Source of the DNA: Inquilinus ginsengisoli_B
GTDB taxonomy: Bacteria > Pseudomonadota > Alphaproteobacteria > DSM-16000 > Inquilinaceae
DNA: 64,000 nucleotides
Direction: 5' to 3'
Assembly (NCBI RefSeq): GCF_050434925.1
Contig: NZ_JBNDJK010000001.1
Span: 2,356,001 to 2,420,000 of the forward strand
Shown here in pieces: positions 1 to 7,314 of this stretch. Numbering within the stretch: the stretch's first letter is position 1; every line of letters begins with the position of its first letter. The position numbers were made by a program, and so were the translations under genes. The notes below the pieces were generated by a model. The model made no database searches, had not been told where the DNA came from, and saw nothing but the letters and a program-made list of their open reading frames with translations.

Positions 1-354
1 CGCCATCCGGGCGAGGGCACCCGGATCGGCGCCGTCCGCCGCCTGCCGCGCGGCGTGCCGAAGGCGCGCTACGCCGCCGCCGACTGGCTCGACGTCTGGC
101 TCCCCGACCTGTCGCCCAGCCCGGAGCTGCTGGCCCGGGGCAGGGCGGCGCGGACGGATGCGGAGTGGGATGCCTTCGCCCGCGCCTTCCGGGCCGAGAT
201 GGAGCGGCCGACGCCGCGCCGCACCCTCGACCTGCTCGCCGCCCTGTCGCACGACGCGCATTTCGCGCTGGGCTGCTACTGCGAGGATGAGAGCCGTTGC
301 CACCGTTCGGTGCTGCGCGCCCTGCTGCAGCAGCGCGGCGCCAAAATCGCCTGA
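1..354 (+). CDS. DUF488 family protein, 5' end outside the window
   Basis: The reading frame is open from base 1, so the start lies upstream and about 118 C-terminal residues are visible. The stretch RGVPKARYAAADWLDVWLPD followed by an LSPSPELL segment is the characteristic core of DUF488 proteins, and the end holds the family's cysteine motif GCYCEDESRCHRSVL, where a Cys-x-Cys and a later Cys-His may bind metal or react with a nucleotide. The biochemical function of DUF488 is not established. A GTG at 55 could serve as a start but it would cut into the conserved core, so truncation by the window edge is more likely. The LysE exporter follows 80 bases later on the same strand. Confidence 0.8.
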   Translation, partial: RHPGEGTRIGAVRRLPRGVPKARYAAADWLDVWLPDLSPSPELLARGRAARTDAEWDAFARAFRAEMERPTPRRTLDLLAALSHDAHFALGCYCEDESRCHRSVLRALLQQRGAKIA

Positions 355-434
355 GCGGTCCGGATTCCGGACCCCACGCGCCTCCGCTCCCGCGCCAGAA
401 CGTCCGTCGACACCTTCGCGACGGGAGCGGACCC

Positions 435-1028
435 ATGTCCATCGATGCGCTGCTGGCGCTGTGCCTCTTCGCCTTCGTGACCTCGATCACGCCGGGGCCG
501 AGCAACCTGATGCTGCTCGCCTCCGGTGCCAATTTCGGCTTCCGGCGCACCCTGCCGCAGGTGGCCGGCATCACCCTCGGCTTCACCGCTTTGCTGCTGG
601 CGGTCGGGCTCGGCCTCGGCGCCGCGCTGGCGGCCTGGCCGGCACTGCACACCGGCCTCCGGATCGCGGGCGCCGCCTATCTGCTCCACCTCGCCTGGCG
701 CATCGGCCGGTCGCGCTCGCTCGGCGGCGGCGGCGGCGAGGCCAGGCCGCTGACCCTGTGGCAGTCGGCCGCCTTCCAATGGGTCAACCCGAAGGCCTGG
801 GCGGTGGCGGCGACGACCATGGCGGTCTACGCCAGCCCGGAGGCGCCGCTCTTGTCGGTGCTGCCGATCTGCGCCGCCTTCGCCCTGGTCAACCTGCCCA
901 GCATCCTGGCCTGGGCCGGCTTCGGCTTGGCGCTGCGGCGCGTGCTGGCCGATCCGGCCCGGCTGAGATGGTTCAACCTGGCCATGGCCGCGCTGCTGGC
1001 GGCGACGCTGTGGCCGATGCTGACGTGA
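435..1028 (+). CDS. LysE/RhtB family amino-acid exporter
   Basis: A 197-residue inner-membrane protein of the LysE/RhtB translocator family, which exports amino acids or their derivatives. The N-terminal segment carries the family signature SITPGPSNLMLLASG (residues about 17-31), and about six hydrophobic helices follow, with the conserved QWVNPKAW segment in the middle. The length is normal for the family (about 200). The ATG at 435 is preceded by a GGGAG-type ribosome site at 423-427. The open frame extends further upstream, but that part is not hydrophobic and overlaps DUF488, so it was left out. Substrate is unknown: LysE paralogues cannot be assigned an amino acid from sequence alone. 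Confidence 0.88.
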   Translation: MSIDALLALCLFAFVTSITPGPSNLMLLASGANFGFRRTLPQVAGITLGFTALLLAVGLGLGAALAAWPALHTGLRIAGAAYLLHLAWRIGRSRSLGGGGGEARPLTLWQSAAFQWVNPKAWAVAATTMAVYASPEAPLLSVLPICAAFALVNLPSILAWAGFGLALRRVLADPARLRWFNLAMAALLAATLWPMLT

Positions 1029-1097
1029 GGAAGCGCCCGCCCCGATGTCCCGAGGCAGGCGCTCCGGTCCCCTATGCCGGGAACAGGTCGGCGTCGG

Positions 1098-1547
1098 TCA
1101 GGCGGCCTTGATCAGCCCCAGCTGGGTCAGCGCGGTCACGCCGTCGTCGAGGCCGATCTCCTCCACGATCCTGCCGTCGACCACCTTCAGCACGGTGGTG
1201 CCGGTGAAGTGCATCCTGCGGCCGGTCGCGGCCGGCAGGCCGCCGGCCAGGAAGTCGCCGAAGGCCGGCCCGGTGTGGGTGCCGCCGCCCTCCCACTGGC
1301 CGACGACATAATCGCCCTCGGCGATCAGCTCGGCCGTGCCCCGGAAGGCGAGGTCGGGGAAGGCGGCCCGGAAGTCGCGCATGAACGCCTTGATGTCGTC
1401 GCGGCCGCGGCGGGGCTCGTGCAGCGAGTATTGCAGCAGCATGTCCGGCGCGGCGATCTCGTCGACGACCGCGAGGTCGGCGTCCCGGCCCCAGAACTGG
1501 GTGAACCAGCGGCCGACGACGGCCTTGTTGTCCGCTTCCTTGCGCAT
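1098..1547 (-). CDS. SnoaL-like ester cyclase / NTF2-fold protein
   Basis: A 149-residue protein of the SnoaL-like cone-shaped NTF2-fold group. Visible features are the start VVGRWFTQFWGRDADLAVVD, the aromatic/acid pattern RDDIKAFMRDFRAAFPDL, the central EGDYVVGQWEGGGTHTG strand pair, and a final strand with GRIVEEIGLDDG. Members include polyketide cyclases, but most are hydrolase-like or ligand-binding proteins of unknown role, so no substrate is proposed. The ATG at 1547 has AGAAGGA nine bases upstream; an in-frame ATG at 1574 lacks a good site. It is convergent with lysE and followed on the same strand by nothing obvious. Confidence 0.75.
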   Translation of the reverse strand: MRKEADNKAVVGRWFTQFWGRDADLAVVDEIAAPDMLLQYSLHEPRRGRDDIKAFMRDFRAAFPDLAFRGTAELIAEGDYVVGQWEGGGTHTGPAFGDFLAGGLPAATGRRMHFTGTTVLKVVDGRIVEEIGLDDGVTALTQLGLIKAA

Positions 1548-1733
1548 CGGGATGGATCCTTCTGTTCGGATCATCGAAACTGCTCGATGATCCGGGGGAA
1601 GGATGGGCCCCGGGGTGCAGGGCCGAACTCCGGTTGTTGCCGCGCAATCGGGGGCTGCAATCCATGGCCCCGCCGAAACCGTCATCATAGCGCCGCCGCC
1701 GCGTGGCATCGGCGGAGCGCCATGGCCTTTTCG

Positions 1734-2771
1734 TCAGCCTCGGCGATGCCATTGCGGCGGCCGGCCTGCCCGGGGATCGGGCATCGCCGCCCGGTCGACC
1801 CTGTAGACGACGATCGAGTCCTGGTCATGCTGTATGGTCATGTACTGCATGGCTCTCTGAACGAAGCCGGACCCCGGGCCGAGGTCGAACAGCCCATGAT
1901 TCGGGTCGATGTAATATATCGAGGCGCCATCGTTCAGGAATCCGACGATATGCCCGTCGCCCTCGTCATTCTCCAGGTAGACGAAAAAGCCGCCGATGGT
2001 CGATTGGATGTGGCCGAGCACCGCCGCCCATGATTCGACGCCGTCGTTTCTGATGCGGTTTTCCGCCAGGATCTGCAGGTTGCTTTGCCGCAGAAGATTG
2101 GCCTCCGGCCCGCTGTTGTCATAGACCGGGCTTTCATAGCTGGACTGGATCGCCTCGATCAGCCATTGCCCGCCGAGATTGGTGGCAATGCCGCCTTCGA
2201 GAAAGCTTCGGTTCAGGAACTGGGCGGTAATGGCGGCGCAGGCTCCGCTGGAGAGCGTCGGCTGTGCTCCCGGGCGAGCCCGATGCCGCATGGCGTATTG
2301 CGAATTGTCGATCTCCACGATCCGCCGGGCGCCCGGCAGGCCCGGCACGGCTGGCCAGAGGGGGCTGCCATGCGGCCGCCGCAAGGGCTGCGGCGGCCGC
2401 TGGAATACCGACGGCAGCGGCGTCGCGGGGGGCTGCTGATACGCCCATGGCGGTGGGGTCGCGGGGGCGAAGGGGGCGGCATCGGGATTCGCCGTCCGGT
2501 ACGGGCTCGGCGCCGGATTGAAGGGTGCGGGCGGGTAGACCGGCTGGCCCGGGTGCTGGCTCCAGGCGGGATAGTATGGCGCGCTGGAGGAGCCCTGGGA
2601 GGACTGGCCGTTCATGAGCGACTGAACCAGCTGGGCCCGGTGCTGGGGGAACTGGTTCAGGACCTCGATCTGGTCGGCCTGGCCCATCGTGTCGCGGAGA
2701 TACGCGGCCACGCCGGCCGGGTTCAGCACCTGCATGTTCAGCAGCCACTGCAATATGTTGGGGTCCACCAT
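1734..2771 (-). CDS. YopT/AvrPphB-like (C58) cysteine protease-type protein
   Basis: A 345-residue protein in three parts: a helical N-terminus (1-55), a Pro/Ala/Tyr-rich linker (about 60-140), and a C-terminal domain that shows the ordered Cys-His-Asp triad of clan CA family C58: Cys178 in TLSSGACAAITAQFL, His274 in GDGHIVGFLND, and Asp289 in YYIDPNHGLFD. The spacing and the DPNHG motif fit YopT-type proteases, known as type III effectors that cleave lipidated GTPases or kinases. Here no secretion genes are close, and the target is unknown. The ATG at 2771 has AAGGA eight bases upstream. The gene is monocistronic, and the flanking DNA upstream is AT-rich and repeat-bearing, which may mean acquisition. 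A toxin, effector or housekeeping peptidase role cannot be separated from sequence. Confidence 0.7.
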   Translation of the reverse strand: MVDPNILQWLLNMQVLNPAGVAAYLRDTMGQADQIEVLNQFPQHRAQLVQSLMNGQSSQGSSSAPYYPAWSQHPGQPVYPPAPFNPAPSPYRTANPDAAPFAPATPPPWAYQQPPATPLPSVFQRPPQPLRRPHGSPLWPAVPGLPGARRIVEIDNSQYAMRHRARPGAQPTLSSGACAAITAQFLNRSFLEGGIATNLGGQWLIEAIQSSYESPVYDNSGPEANLLRQSNLQILAENRIRNDGVESWAAVLGHIQSTIGGFFVYLENDEGDGHIVGFLNDGASIYYIDPNHGLFDLGPGSGFVQRAMQYMTIQHDQDSIVVYRVDRAAMPDPRAGRPPQWHRRG

Positions 2772-3101
2772 CCTCAAGGTCCTTCTCGAACCGGTTGTGA
2801 GCGTCGATTTCGGTCGTGTCGGCCGATGCCGCGAACCGGCCGCTGGCGCCCGGGGATGCGCCGATCGGCGCCGCCACATGCGAAGCGGCACTCTAGGCAG
2901 GGGTGCGCCGAGAGGCCTCATGCATTGCAAGCATGCCGTTAGATACTGGAAGTGGTATTGAACAATGGTCGTGGTCGATCCATTGCGCGATTACTGAAAA
3001 CTATGATGACATATGTAATAATAAAAATGACGAATGAAACAATCAGGTGGCGCTGCACGCCGCGGACGTCAGTTTTCCTCGGTCGGCGGCGGGCCGGCTC
3101 G
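2772..3101. other. Gene-free stretch with an AT-rich core
   Basis: No convincing gene is present between the YopT-like gene and the palindromic element at 3102. Bases about 2935-3050 are markedly AT-rich compared with the surroundings (runs such as gtaataataaaaatgac), which suits a promoter region for the minus-strand protease gene or a remnant of foreign DNA. No sharp -35/-10 pair could be chosen with confidence. Confidence 0.5.
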
Positions 3102-3243
3102 GAGACCGTTTGGAAATGCGCTGGTGTGGGTCGGCTGGGCGGTGGTTTCGAGACCCGGCCTGCGGCGGACATAGGTCCGTGAGCACCGGAAGCTTGGAGT
3201 CCGCCATCAGACGGCCGCACCAGGTGCGTTTCCAGACGGTCTC
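3102..3243 (+). repeat. Dispersed palindromic element A, full copy 1
   Basis: A 142-bp element bounded by inverted ends: GAGACCGTTTGGAAATGCGC at the left and the complement of that sequence, with a few changes, at 3219-3243 (GCGTTTCCAGACGGTCTC). Inside is a second motif, GCGGTGGTTTCGAGA. The copy at 43058-43202 matches over its whole length in inverted orientation, and partial copies lie at 36909 and 38657. No coding capacity is evident, so it looks like a non-autonomous palindromic or MITE-like sequence. Unlike the other copies this one does not touch a stop codon. Confidence 0.75.
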
Positions 3244-3272
3244 CCAGGCTGCGCTGTCATCGCAGCCTGGGA
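3242..3272 (-). terminator. Perfect 12-bp stem-loop downstream of the Tim44-like gene
   Basis: Arms TCCCAGGCTGCG (3242-3253) and CGCAGCCTGGGA (3261-3272) are perfectly complementary with a 7-base loop. It lies 68 bases past the stop of the minus-strand Tim44-like gene. No T-tract follows, so it may stabilise the 3' end rather than terminate by itself. Confidence 0.45.
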
Positions 3273-3339
3273 ATTACGGTGACCTTCCGCGCCCGACAGG
3301 GCGGGGGCACGGCTGCTCCGGCGCTCGACCCGCCTCGTG

Positions 3340-4320
3340 TCAGGCCGCCGCCTGGACCGCGGACAGCTTCCAGTCGGCGCGGCTCTTGCGGGCGAAGGTC
3401 CAGAGCTCGACGGTCTCGGTCGGCTTGTCGGCGTCGCCTTCGACGATCCGCCCGGTCGCCCGGTCGCGCGTGGCGTCGACGCTGGAATACCGCATCGCCA
3501 CGGTCGCATAGTCGGTGTCGTCCTCGCGCCACGCCTCAGCCAGGTCGCCCTGCAGCAGGCGGACGTCCGACACCTCGTTCTTCACGCCGCGGGTCGCGTT
3601 CTCGCCGAGCTCCTCGGCAAAATACGACATCACCTCCGGGGTGGTGCGGGCGCGCAGGCCGGCGAAATCCTCCGCCGCATGGGCGGCCTGGATTTCGCCG
3701 AGCAGCCGCTCGAAGGCATTGAAGTCCGAACCGTCGAGGCCGACCCCGTCCTTCGCCGCAAGGCGCGCGGACCTGCCCGAACCCGCGAGCCCCGGGACCG
3801 GACCGCCGACGGCTCCACCCCCGGCCTCACCATTCATCGCGGACATCGACGCCCCGGCATAGGCCGGGCGGCCGGCGGCGCCGGCGCGGCGGAAGATGCG
3901 CCGGAACGCCATCACGGCCAGGATCACCAGGCCGATCTGCAGCACCATTCCCATCAGCCCGGCGGCGCCGCCGAAGCCGTGGCCCAGCAGCATGCCGACG
4001 AGGCCGCCGACCGCCAGGCCGCCGAGGATGCCGCCGAAGCCGCCGAACCGGCTGGGGCTCTGGACCCCGGCCCCCGGCTGCGCCTGGCCCGGCTGGGCCG
4101 CCGTCTGCGTGCGCGGCGTCATCGACCGGTCGATCGGCGCCGCCGTGCCGGGCGCGGTGGGCGTGGCCGGCGGCGCCTGGAAGGTCCGCACCCCGCGGCT
4201 GCCGAAGCCGCCCGAATTCACGCGGCGGGCGTCGGCGTCGTCGACGGCGGCCAGAAGCACGCCCAGCCCGAGGAAGAGGCTGGCGGCGAGGCGGCCCAGG
4301 CGGCTGCGGAAGGGGTTCAT
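3340..4320 (-). CDS. Tim44-like domain membrane protein
   Basis: A 326-residue exported or membrane-anchored protein. The N-terminus is a signal/anchor (RLAASLFLGLGVLLAA, residues about 9-25) ending in DADA. A low-complexity Pro/Gln/Ala section follows, then a Gly-rich hydrophobic hairpin (about 95-140, with GGLAVGGLVGMLLGHGFGG), and a C-terminal globular Tim44-like domain (about 195-326) with FERLLGEIQAAHAAEDF and TTPEVMSYFAEEL. Alphaproteobacterial Tim44-like proteins are related to the mitochondrial import-motor subunit, but the present architecture (Gly-rich transmembrane part plus Tim44 fold) is the COG4395 type of unknown function. The ATG at 4320 fits the signal peptide, although ATG at 4338 is possible. 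Nothing in the neighbourhood suggests a partner. Confidence 0.75.
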   Translation of the reverse strand: MNPFRSRLGRLAASLFLGLGVLLAAVDDADARRVNSGGFGSRGVRTFQAPPATPTAPGTAAPIDRSMTPRTQTAAQPGQAQPGAGVQSPSRFGGFGGILGGLAVGGLVGMLLGHGFGGAAGLMGMVLQIGLVILAVMAFRRIFRRAGAAGRPAYAGASMSAMNGEAGGGAVGGPVPGLAGSGRSARLAAKDGVGLDGSDFNAFERLLGEIQAAHAAEDFAGLRARTTPEVMSYFAEELGENATRGVKNEVSDVRLLQGDLAEAWREDDTDYATVAMRYSSVDATRDRATGRIVEGDADKPTETVELWTFARKSRADWKLSAVQAAA

Positions 4321-4565
4321 TTTTGATCCGGGATCCATGCTGTTCTCGGTGCCCGCGACATATGGGGAGTCCCGCGTCGGATTCGAGGGGCAGCAGCCGT
4401 CGCGCGGTCCTCCGATTCCAGGGTTGGCCGCCATGGCCGACGGTGACTACACTCCGCGTGCGGGCAGCGGCAGGGCGTGCGCAAGCGCGTCCGCCGCGAG
4501 CCGATCATGGCCGACCGCGACGGTCGTCAAATCATCGCTGATTTGTTTGGGGGGAATTGCGCTTC

Positions 4566-5765
4566 ATGAATAAGACCATCGACCGATGCCCGCATTGCGG
4601 CGCCTCCGAGCTGGAGGTCCTGGTCGAGATCGAGAAATACAGCTACCTGATCCGGCCGACCGAGTTCGAGAGCATCTGGCGCACGGTGCCGATGACGGTC
4701 GGCCTGTGCCATGCCTGCGGCACCTCGATGCAGCTGCTGCCGCCCGACCGCGCGGCGCTGGACGAGATCTACAGCAAATATTACGGCTCCTACCCGACCT
4801 TCGCCTCGGACCCCGAGATGGACGAGCGCCACCGGGAGTTCCTAGCGTTCCTGGTCGCCGCCGGCATCCCGATGTCGGGCCACGCGCTGGAGATCGGCTC
4901 CTATGACGGCCGCTTCCTGGCCCGGCTGCAGGACGCCGGCATGACGGTCCATGGCTGCGACCCGAACGAGGCCGCGGCGGCCGAGGCCAGGCGCGCCTTC
5001 GGCGTCGAGACCACGCTGGACTATTTCACCCCCGACACCTTCCCGGCCGACAGCTTCGACTTCGTCAGCGCCCGCCTGGTGCTGGAGCATGTGACCGAGC
5101 CCGACACCTTCCTCGGCGGCCTGAAGAAGGTGGTACGGACCGGCGGCCATGTCGCCCTGGAGGTGCCGGATTGCGGCATCGTGATGGCCGAGGGCGCGCC
5201 GTTCTGGATGTACGAGCATCCGAACTACTTCACCGCCACCTCGCTGCTGCGAGCGATGCGGCGGCACGGCTTCGACGGCACGGTGACCTCGCACAAGGGC
5301 ATCCTGCGCGCCGTCTGCCGCAACACCGGCGAGGCCCGCCTGCCGACCGACGACGTCGCCGTCGACATCGCCCTGGCGCATGAGTTCCGCCGCAAGTACC
5401 GCGACTATGTCGCCCGCTTCGACGCCGTGCTGGCGGATGTCCGCCGGCAGGGGTTGCCGATGGCGGTCTACGGCATCGGCAACTACTTCACCAACCTGCT
5501 CAGCTCGACCTCGCTCGACCATTCCGAGATCGTCGCGATCTATGACGGCAACCCGAAGAAATGGGGCCTCGAGATCGAGGGCCTGGGCCTGCCGATCCAG
5601 TCGCCCGACACGGTGAACGAAAGCGGGCCGGGCGTGGTGCTGCTGGCCAGCGCCTCGTATCCGGGGATGATGGAGCGCATCGCCCCCTATCTCGACCGCG
5701 GCGGCAAGGCCCTGCTGCCGCTCCCCACCCCGGTGCTGTACCAGCGGCCGGCAGCCGCCGCCTGA
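4566..5765 (+). CDS. SAM-dependent C-methyltransferase-like protein with N-terminal zinc ribbon
   Basis: A 399-residue three-domain protein built like sugar C-methyltransferases. Residues 1-60 form a zinc ribbon with two knuckles (CPHC at 8-11, CHAC at 48-51). Residues about 85-240 are a class I methyltransferase fold with SAM motif ALEIGSYDGRF (107-117) and acidic CDPNEA. The C-terminal part (about 290-399) has a Rossmann-like segment with VYGIGNYFTNLL and IYDGNPKKWGLEIEGL, as in the C-methyltransferase C-terminal family. Such enzymes methylate nucleotide-linked deoxysugars, but no sugar genes lie next to it, so the substrate is open. ATG at 4566 has GGGGGA ten bases upstream; a TTG at 4557 would sit against the ribosome site and was rejected. 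Confidence 0.8.
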   Translation: MNKTIDRCPHCGASELEVLVEIEKYSYLIRPTEFESIWRTVPMTVGLCHACGTSMQLLPPDRAALDEIYSKYYGSYPTFASDPEMDERHREFLAFLVAAGIPMSGHALEIGSYDGRFLARLQDAGMTVHGCDPNEAAAAEARRAFGVETTLDYFTPDTFPADSFDFVSARLVLEHVTEPDTFLGGLKKVVRTGGHVALEVPDCGIVMAEGAPFWMYEHPNYFTATSLLRAMRRHGFDGTVTSHKGILRAVCRNTGEARLPTDDVAVDIALAHEFRRKYRDYVARFDAVLADVRRQGLPMAVYGIGNYFTNLLSSTSLDHSEIVAIYDGNPKKWGLEIEGLGLPIQSPDTVNESGPGVVLLASASYPGMMERIAPYLDRGGKALLPLPTPVLYQRPAAAA

Positions 5766-5779
5766 GGGGCATACGGCGA

Positions 5780-5802
5780 GGGCAGGGCCGCCGGCCCTGC
5801 CC
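5780..5802. terminator. GC-rich hairpin between convergent genes
   Basis: Perfect 10-bp arms GGGCAGGGCC (5780-5789) and GGCCCTGCCC (5793-5802) with a 3-base loop, 14 bases after the methyltransferase stop and before the end of the minus-strand RTX gene. No T-run, so a bidirectional 3'-end structure is likely but classical rho-independent termination is not proven. Confidence 0.5.
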
Positions 5803-5865
5803 TACGCCCGCTTTCATCGAGATGTTGTTATACCGGCCCCGCCGCAGCCCCTCGACCGCGGCACG

Positions 5866-6993
5866 CTAGAGCACGAAGTCCGAAGCGGCGAGACGGGACG
5901 CCCCGTACAGCTCGATGTGGAAATCGGAGGTGCCGTCGCCGTTTACATCGCCGGCGATCGTCACATGGCCGCCGCCGCGATCGGCATAGCGCAGCTCGCC
6001 CGCATGATGGGTGTACAGCCCCGACCCGATGAAGCTGAAGGCCTGGTTGCCGGCCGCGCCGGTGTTGGCGTCGATCGCCGCCAGGACGACCTTGTCGCCC
6101 TCGGCCCGGCTGAAATCCGTGACCGTGTCGGCCTGGCTGAAGGTGGTGTGAGCGATCGAGGTGAAGTTGAACCGGTCGGCACCGCCACCGCCGGTCAGCG
6201 TGTCCCGGCCGGCCCAGCCGTCCAGCGCATTCGCCCCGCCGTTGCCGATGAGGGCGTCGCTTCCGGCGGAGCTGTTGACGTTCTCCACCGAGGTGTATCC
6301 GTCGCGCGCGGCGTTCCCGCCCGACCCGGTGCCCGTCGCCAGGTTGACCGTCACGCCGACATTGCTTTCGGTGTAGGTCACCGTGTCGATGCCGTTGCCG
6401 CCGTCGAAGTCGTCGCCGAAATAGGTCGACCCCGAGCCGCCACGCATCACGTCATTGCCGTCCTGGCCATAAAGATAATCGTAGTCGCCGCCGCTGCTGA
6501 GCGTGTCGTTGCCGGCCCCGCCATACAGCATGTTAGTGCCGCCATTGCCGGTCAGATTGTCGTCATGGGGACTGCCGTCGATGTTCTGGAAGTTGACGAA
6601 GCTGTCGCCGGTCGCCTCGCCGCCGCTGGCGGTGCGGGCCTCGAGATTGACGGTGACGCCGGCGGTGGAGCGGCGGTAGGCGAGATAGTTCAGCGTGCTG
6701 GTGTCGCCGCCATCCAGGACGTCGGCGCCGGCGCCGCCTTCGATATAATCCTGGCCGGCGCCGCCGTAGAGATGATCGACTCCCGCTCTGCCGACCAGAT
6801 GGTCGGTCTCGGCGCCCCCGAAAATCGTGTCGTTGCCGTCATCCCCGTCGAGATAGTCCCTGCCGTTGCCGCCATCGAGCCGGTCGTCCCCGGCCTGGCC
6901 ATACCCATAGTCATTGCCGTCGAAGCCGTAGATGAGATCTGACCCATTCGAGCCCCATAGGCTGTCGGCGCCGGCAGTCCCGTTGATGGCCAT
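5866..6993 (-). CDS. RTX calcium-binding protein with serralysin-type C-terminus
   Basis: A 375-residue, signal-peptide-free, Gly/Asp-rich protein. From the N-terminus it consists of nonapeptide-type repeats (GGxGxDxLx; for example YGGAGNDTL, DGGNGIDTV), which form Ca2+-binding beta-rolls outside the cell. Two longer modules of the VNLxTGTGSGGxAxxDxxxxxENV type interrupt them. The last about 80 residues resemble the peptidase M10 C-terminal domain: LYTHHAGELRYAD, a GDVNGDGTSDF calcium loop and the ending ASDFVL, typical of type I secretion substrates. No protease zinc motif (HExxH) is present, so this is the scaffold part only. ATG at 6993 lies ten bases after AAGGAG; an ATG at 7002 would be too close. 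No type I exporter is in the window. Confidence 0.85.
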   Translation of the reverse strand: MAINGTAGADSLWGSNGSDLIYGFDGNDYGYGQAGDDRLDGGNGRDYLDGDDGNDTIFGGAETDHLVGRAGVDHLYGGAGQDYIEGGAGADVLDGGDTSTLNYLAYRRSTAGVTVNLEARTASGGEATGDSFVNFQNIDGSPHDDNLTGNGGTNMLYGGAGNDTLSSGGDYDYLYGQDGNDVMRGGSGSTYFGDDFDGGNGIDTVTYTESNVGVTVNLATGTGSGGNAARDGYTSVENVNSSAGSDALIGNGGANALDGWAGRDTLTGGGGADRFNFTSIAHTTFSQADTVTDFSRAEGDKVVLAAIDANTGAAGNQAFSFIGSGLYTHHAGELRYADRGGGHVTIAGDVNGDGTSDFHIELYGASRLAASDFVL

Positions 6994-7314
6994 GTCAATC
7001 ATTCTCCTTGGTGCGAATCACTTGGTTGGTATCCACCAAAGAGAGGTGTTTGAAACTGGATCGCAACCAAATAATTTCGAAATCGACTCTCGATGAATAG
7101 TTATATATGCGGTCAGGTTGACTAAAATCATGACGAAGCGAAGCGGCGGTGATCTATTCCTTGCTATGAACGGAGATCGGATTATCATCGGCAGAATTTT
7201 TTGATTCTGCACCAATTGTCGCACGGCAGGCCTGCTTGCTATGGCAAGCGAACTGTCTGGGCGGCCGTCGATCGGCCTGCCGACCGGACACTTCGGCTGG
7301 CGCGCCGCCCCGCC
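6994..7314. other. AT-rich leader of the RTX gene, no gene seen
   Basis: The 321-base gap between the RTX start and the end of the terminase gene is AT-rich over about 7040-7205. It holds a short inverted repeat, TTGGT-ATCC-ACCAA (7026-7039), in the RTX 5' leader, and a GCTTGC/GCAAGC hairpin at 7234-7249 just beyond the terminase stop. The RTX promoter is presumably here, but no clear consensus was identified. Confidence 0.45.

Noticed and set aside
4557..4565. TTG start for the methyltransferase
   Set aside because: It would touch the GGGGGG ribosome site; ATG at 4566 has proper spacing.
7234..7249. GCTTGC-TATG-GCAAGC hairpin after the terminase gene
   Set aside because: Only 6 bp, no T-run on the relevant strand, and 66 bases or more past the stop; too weak to call as terminator.
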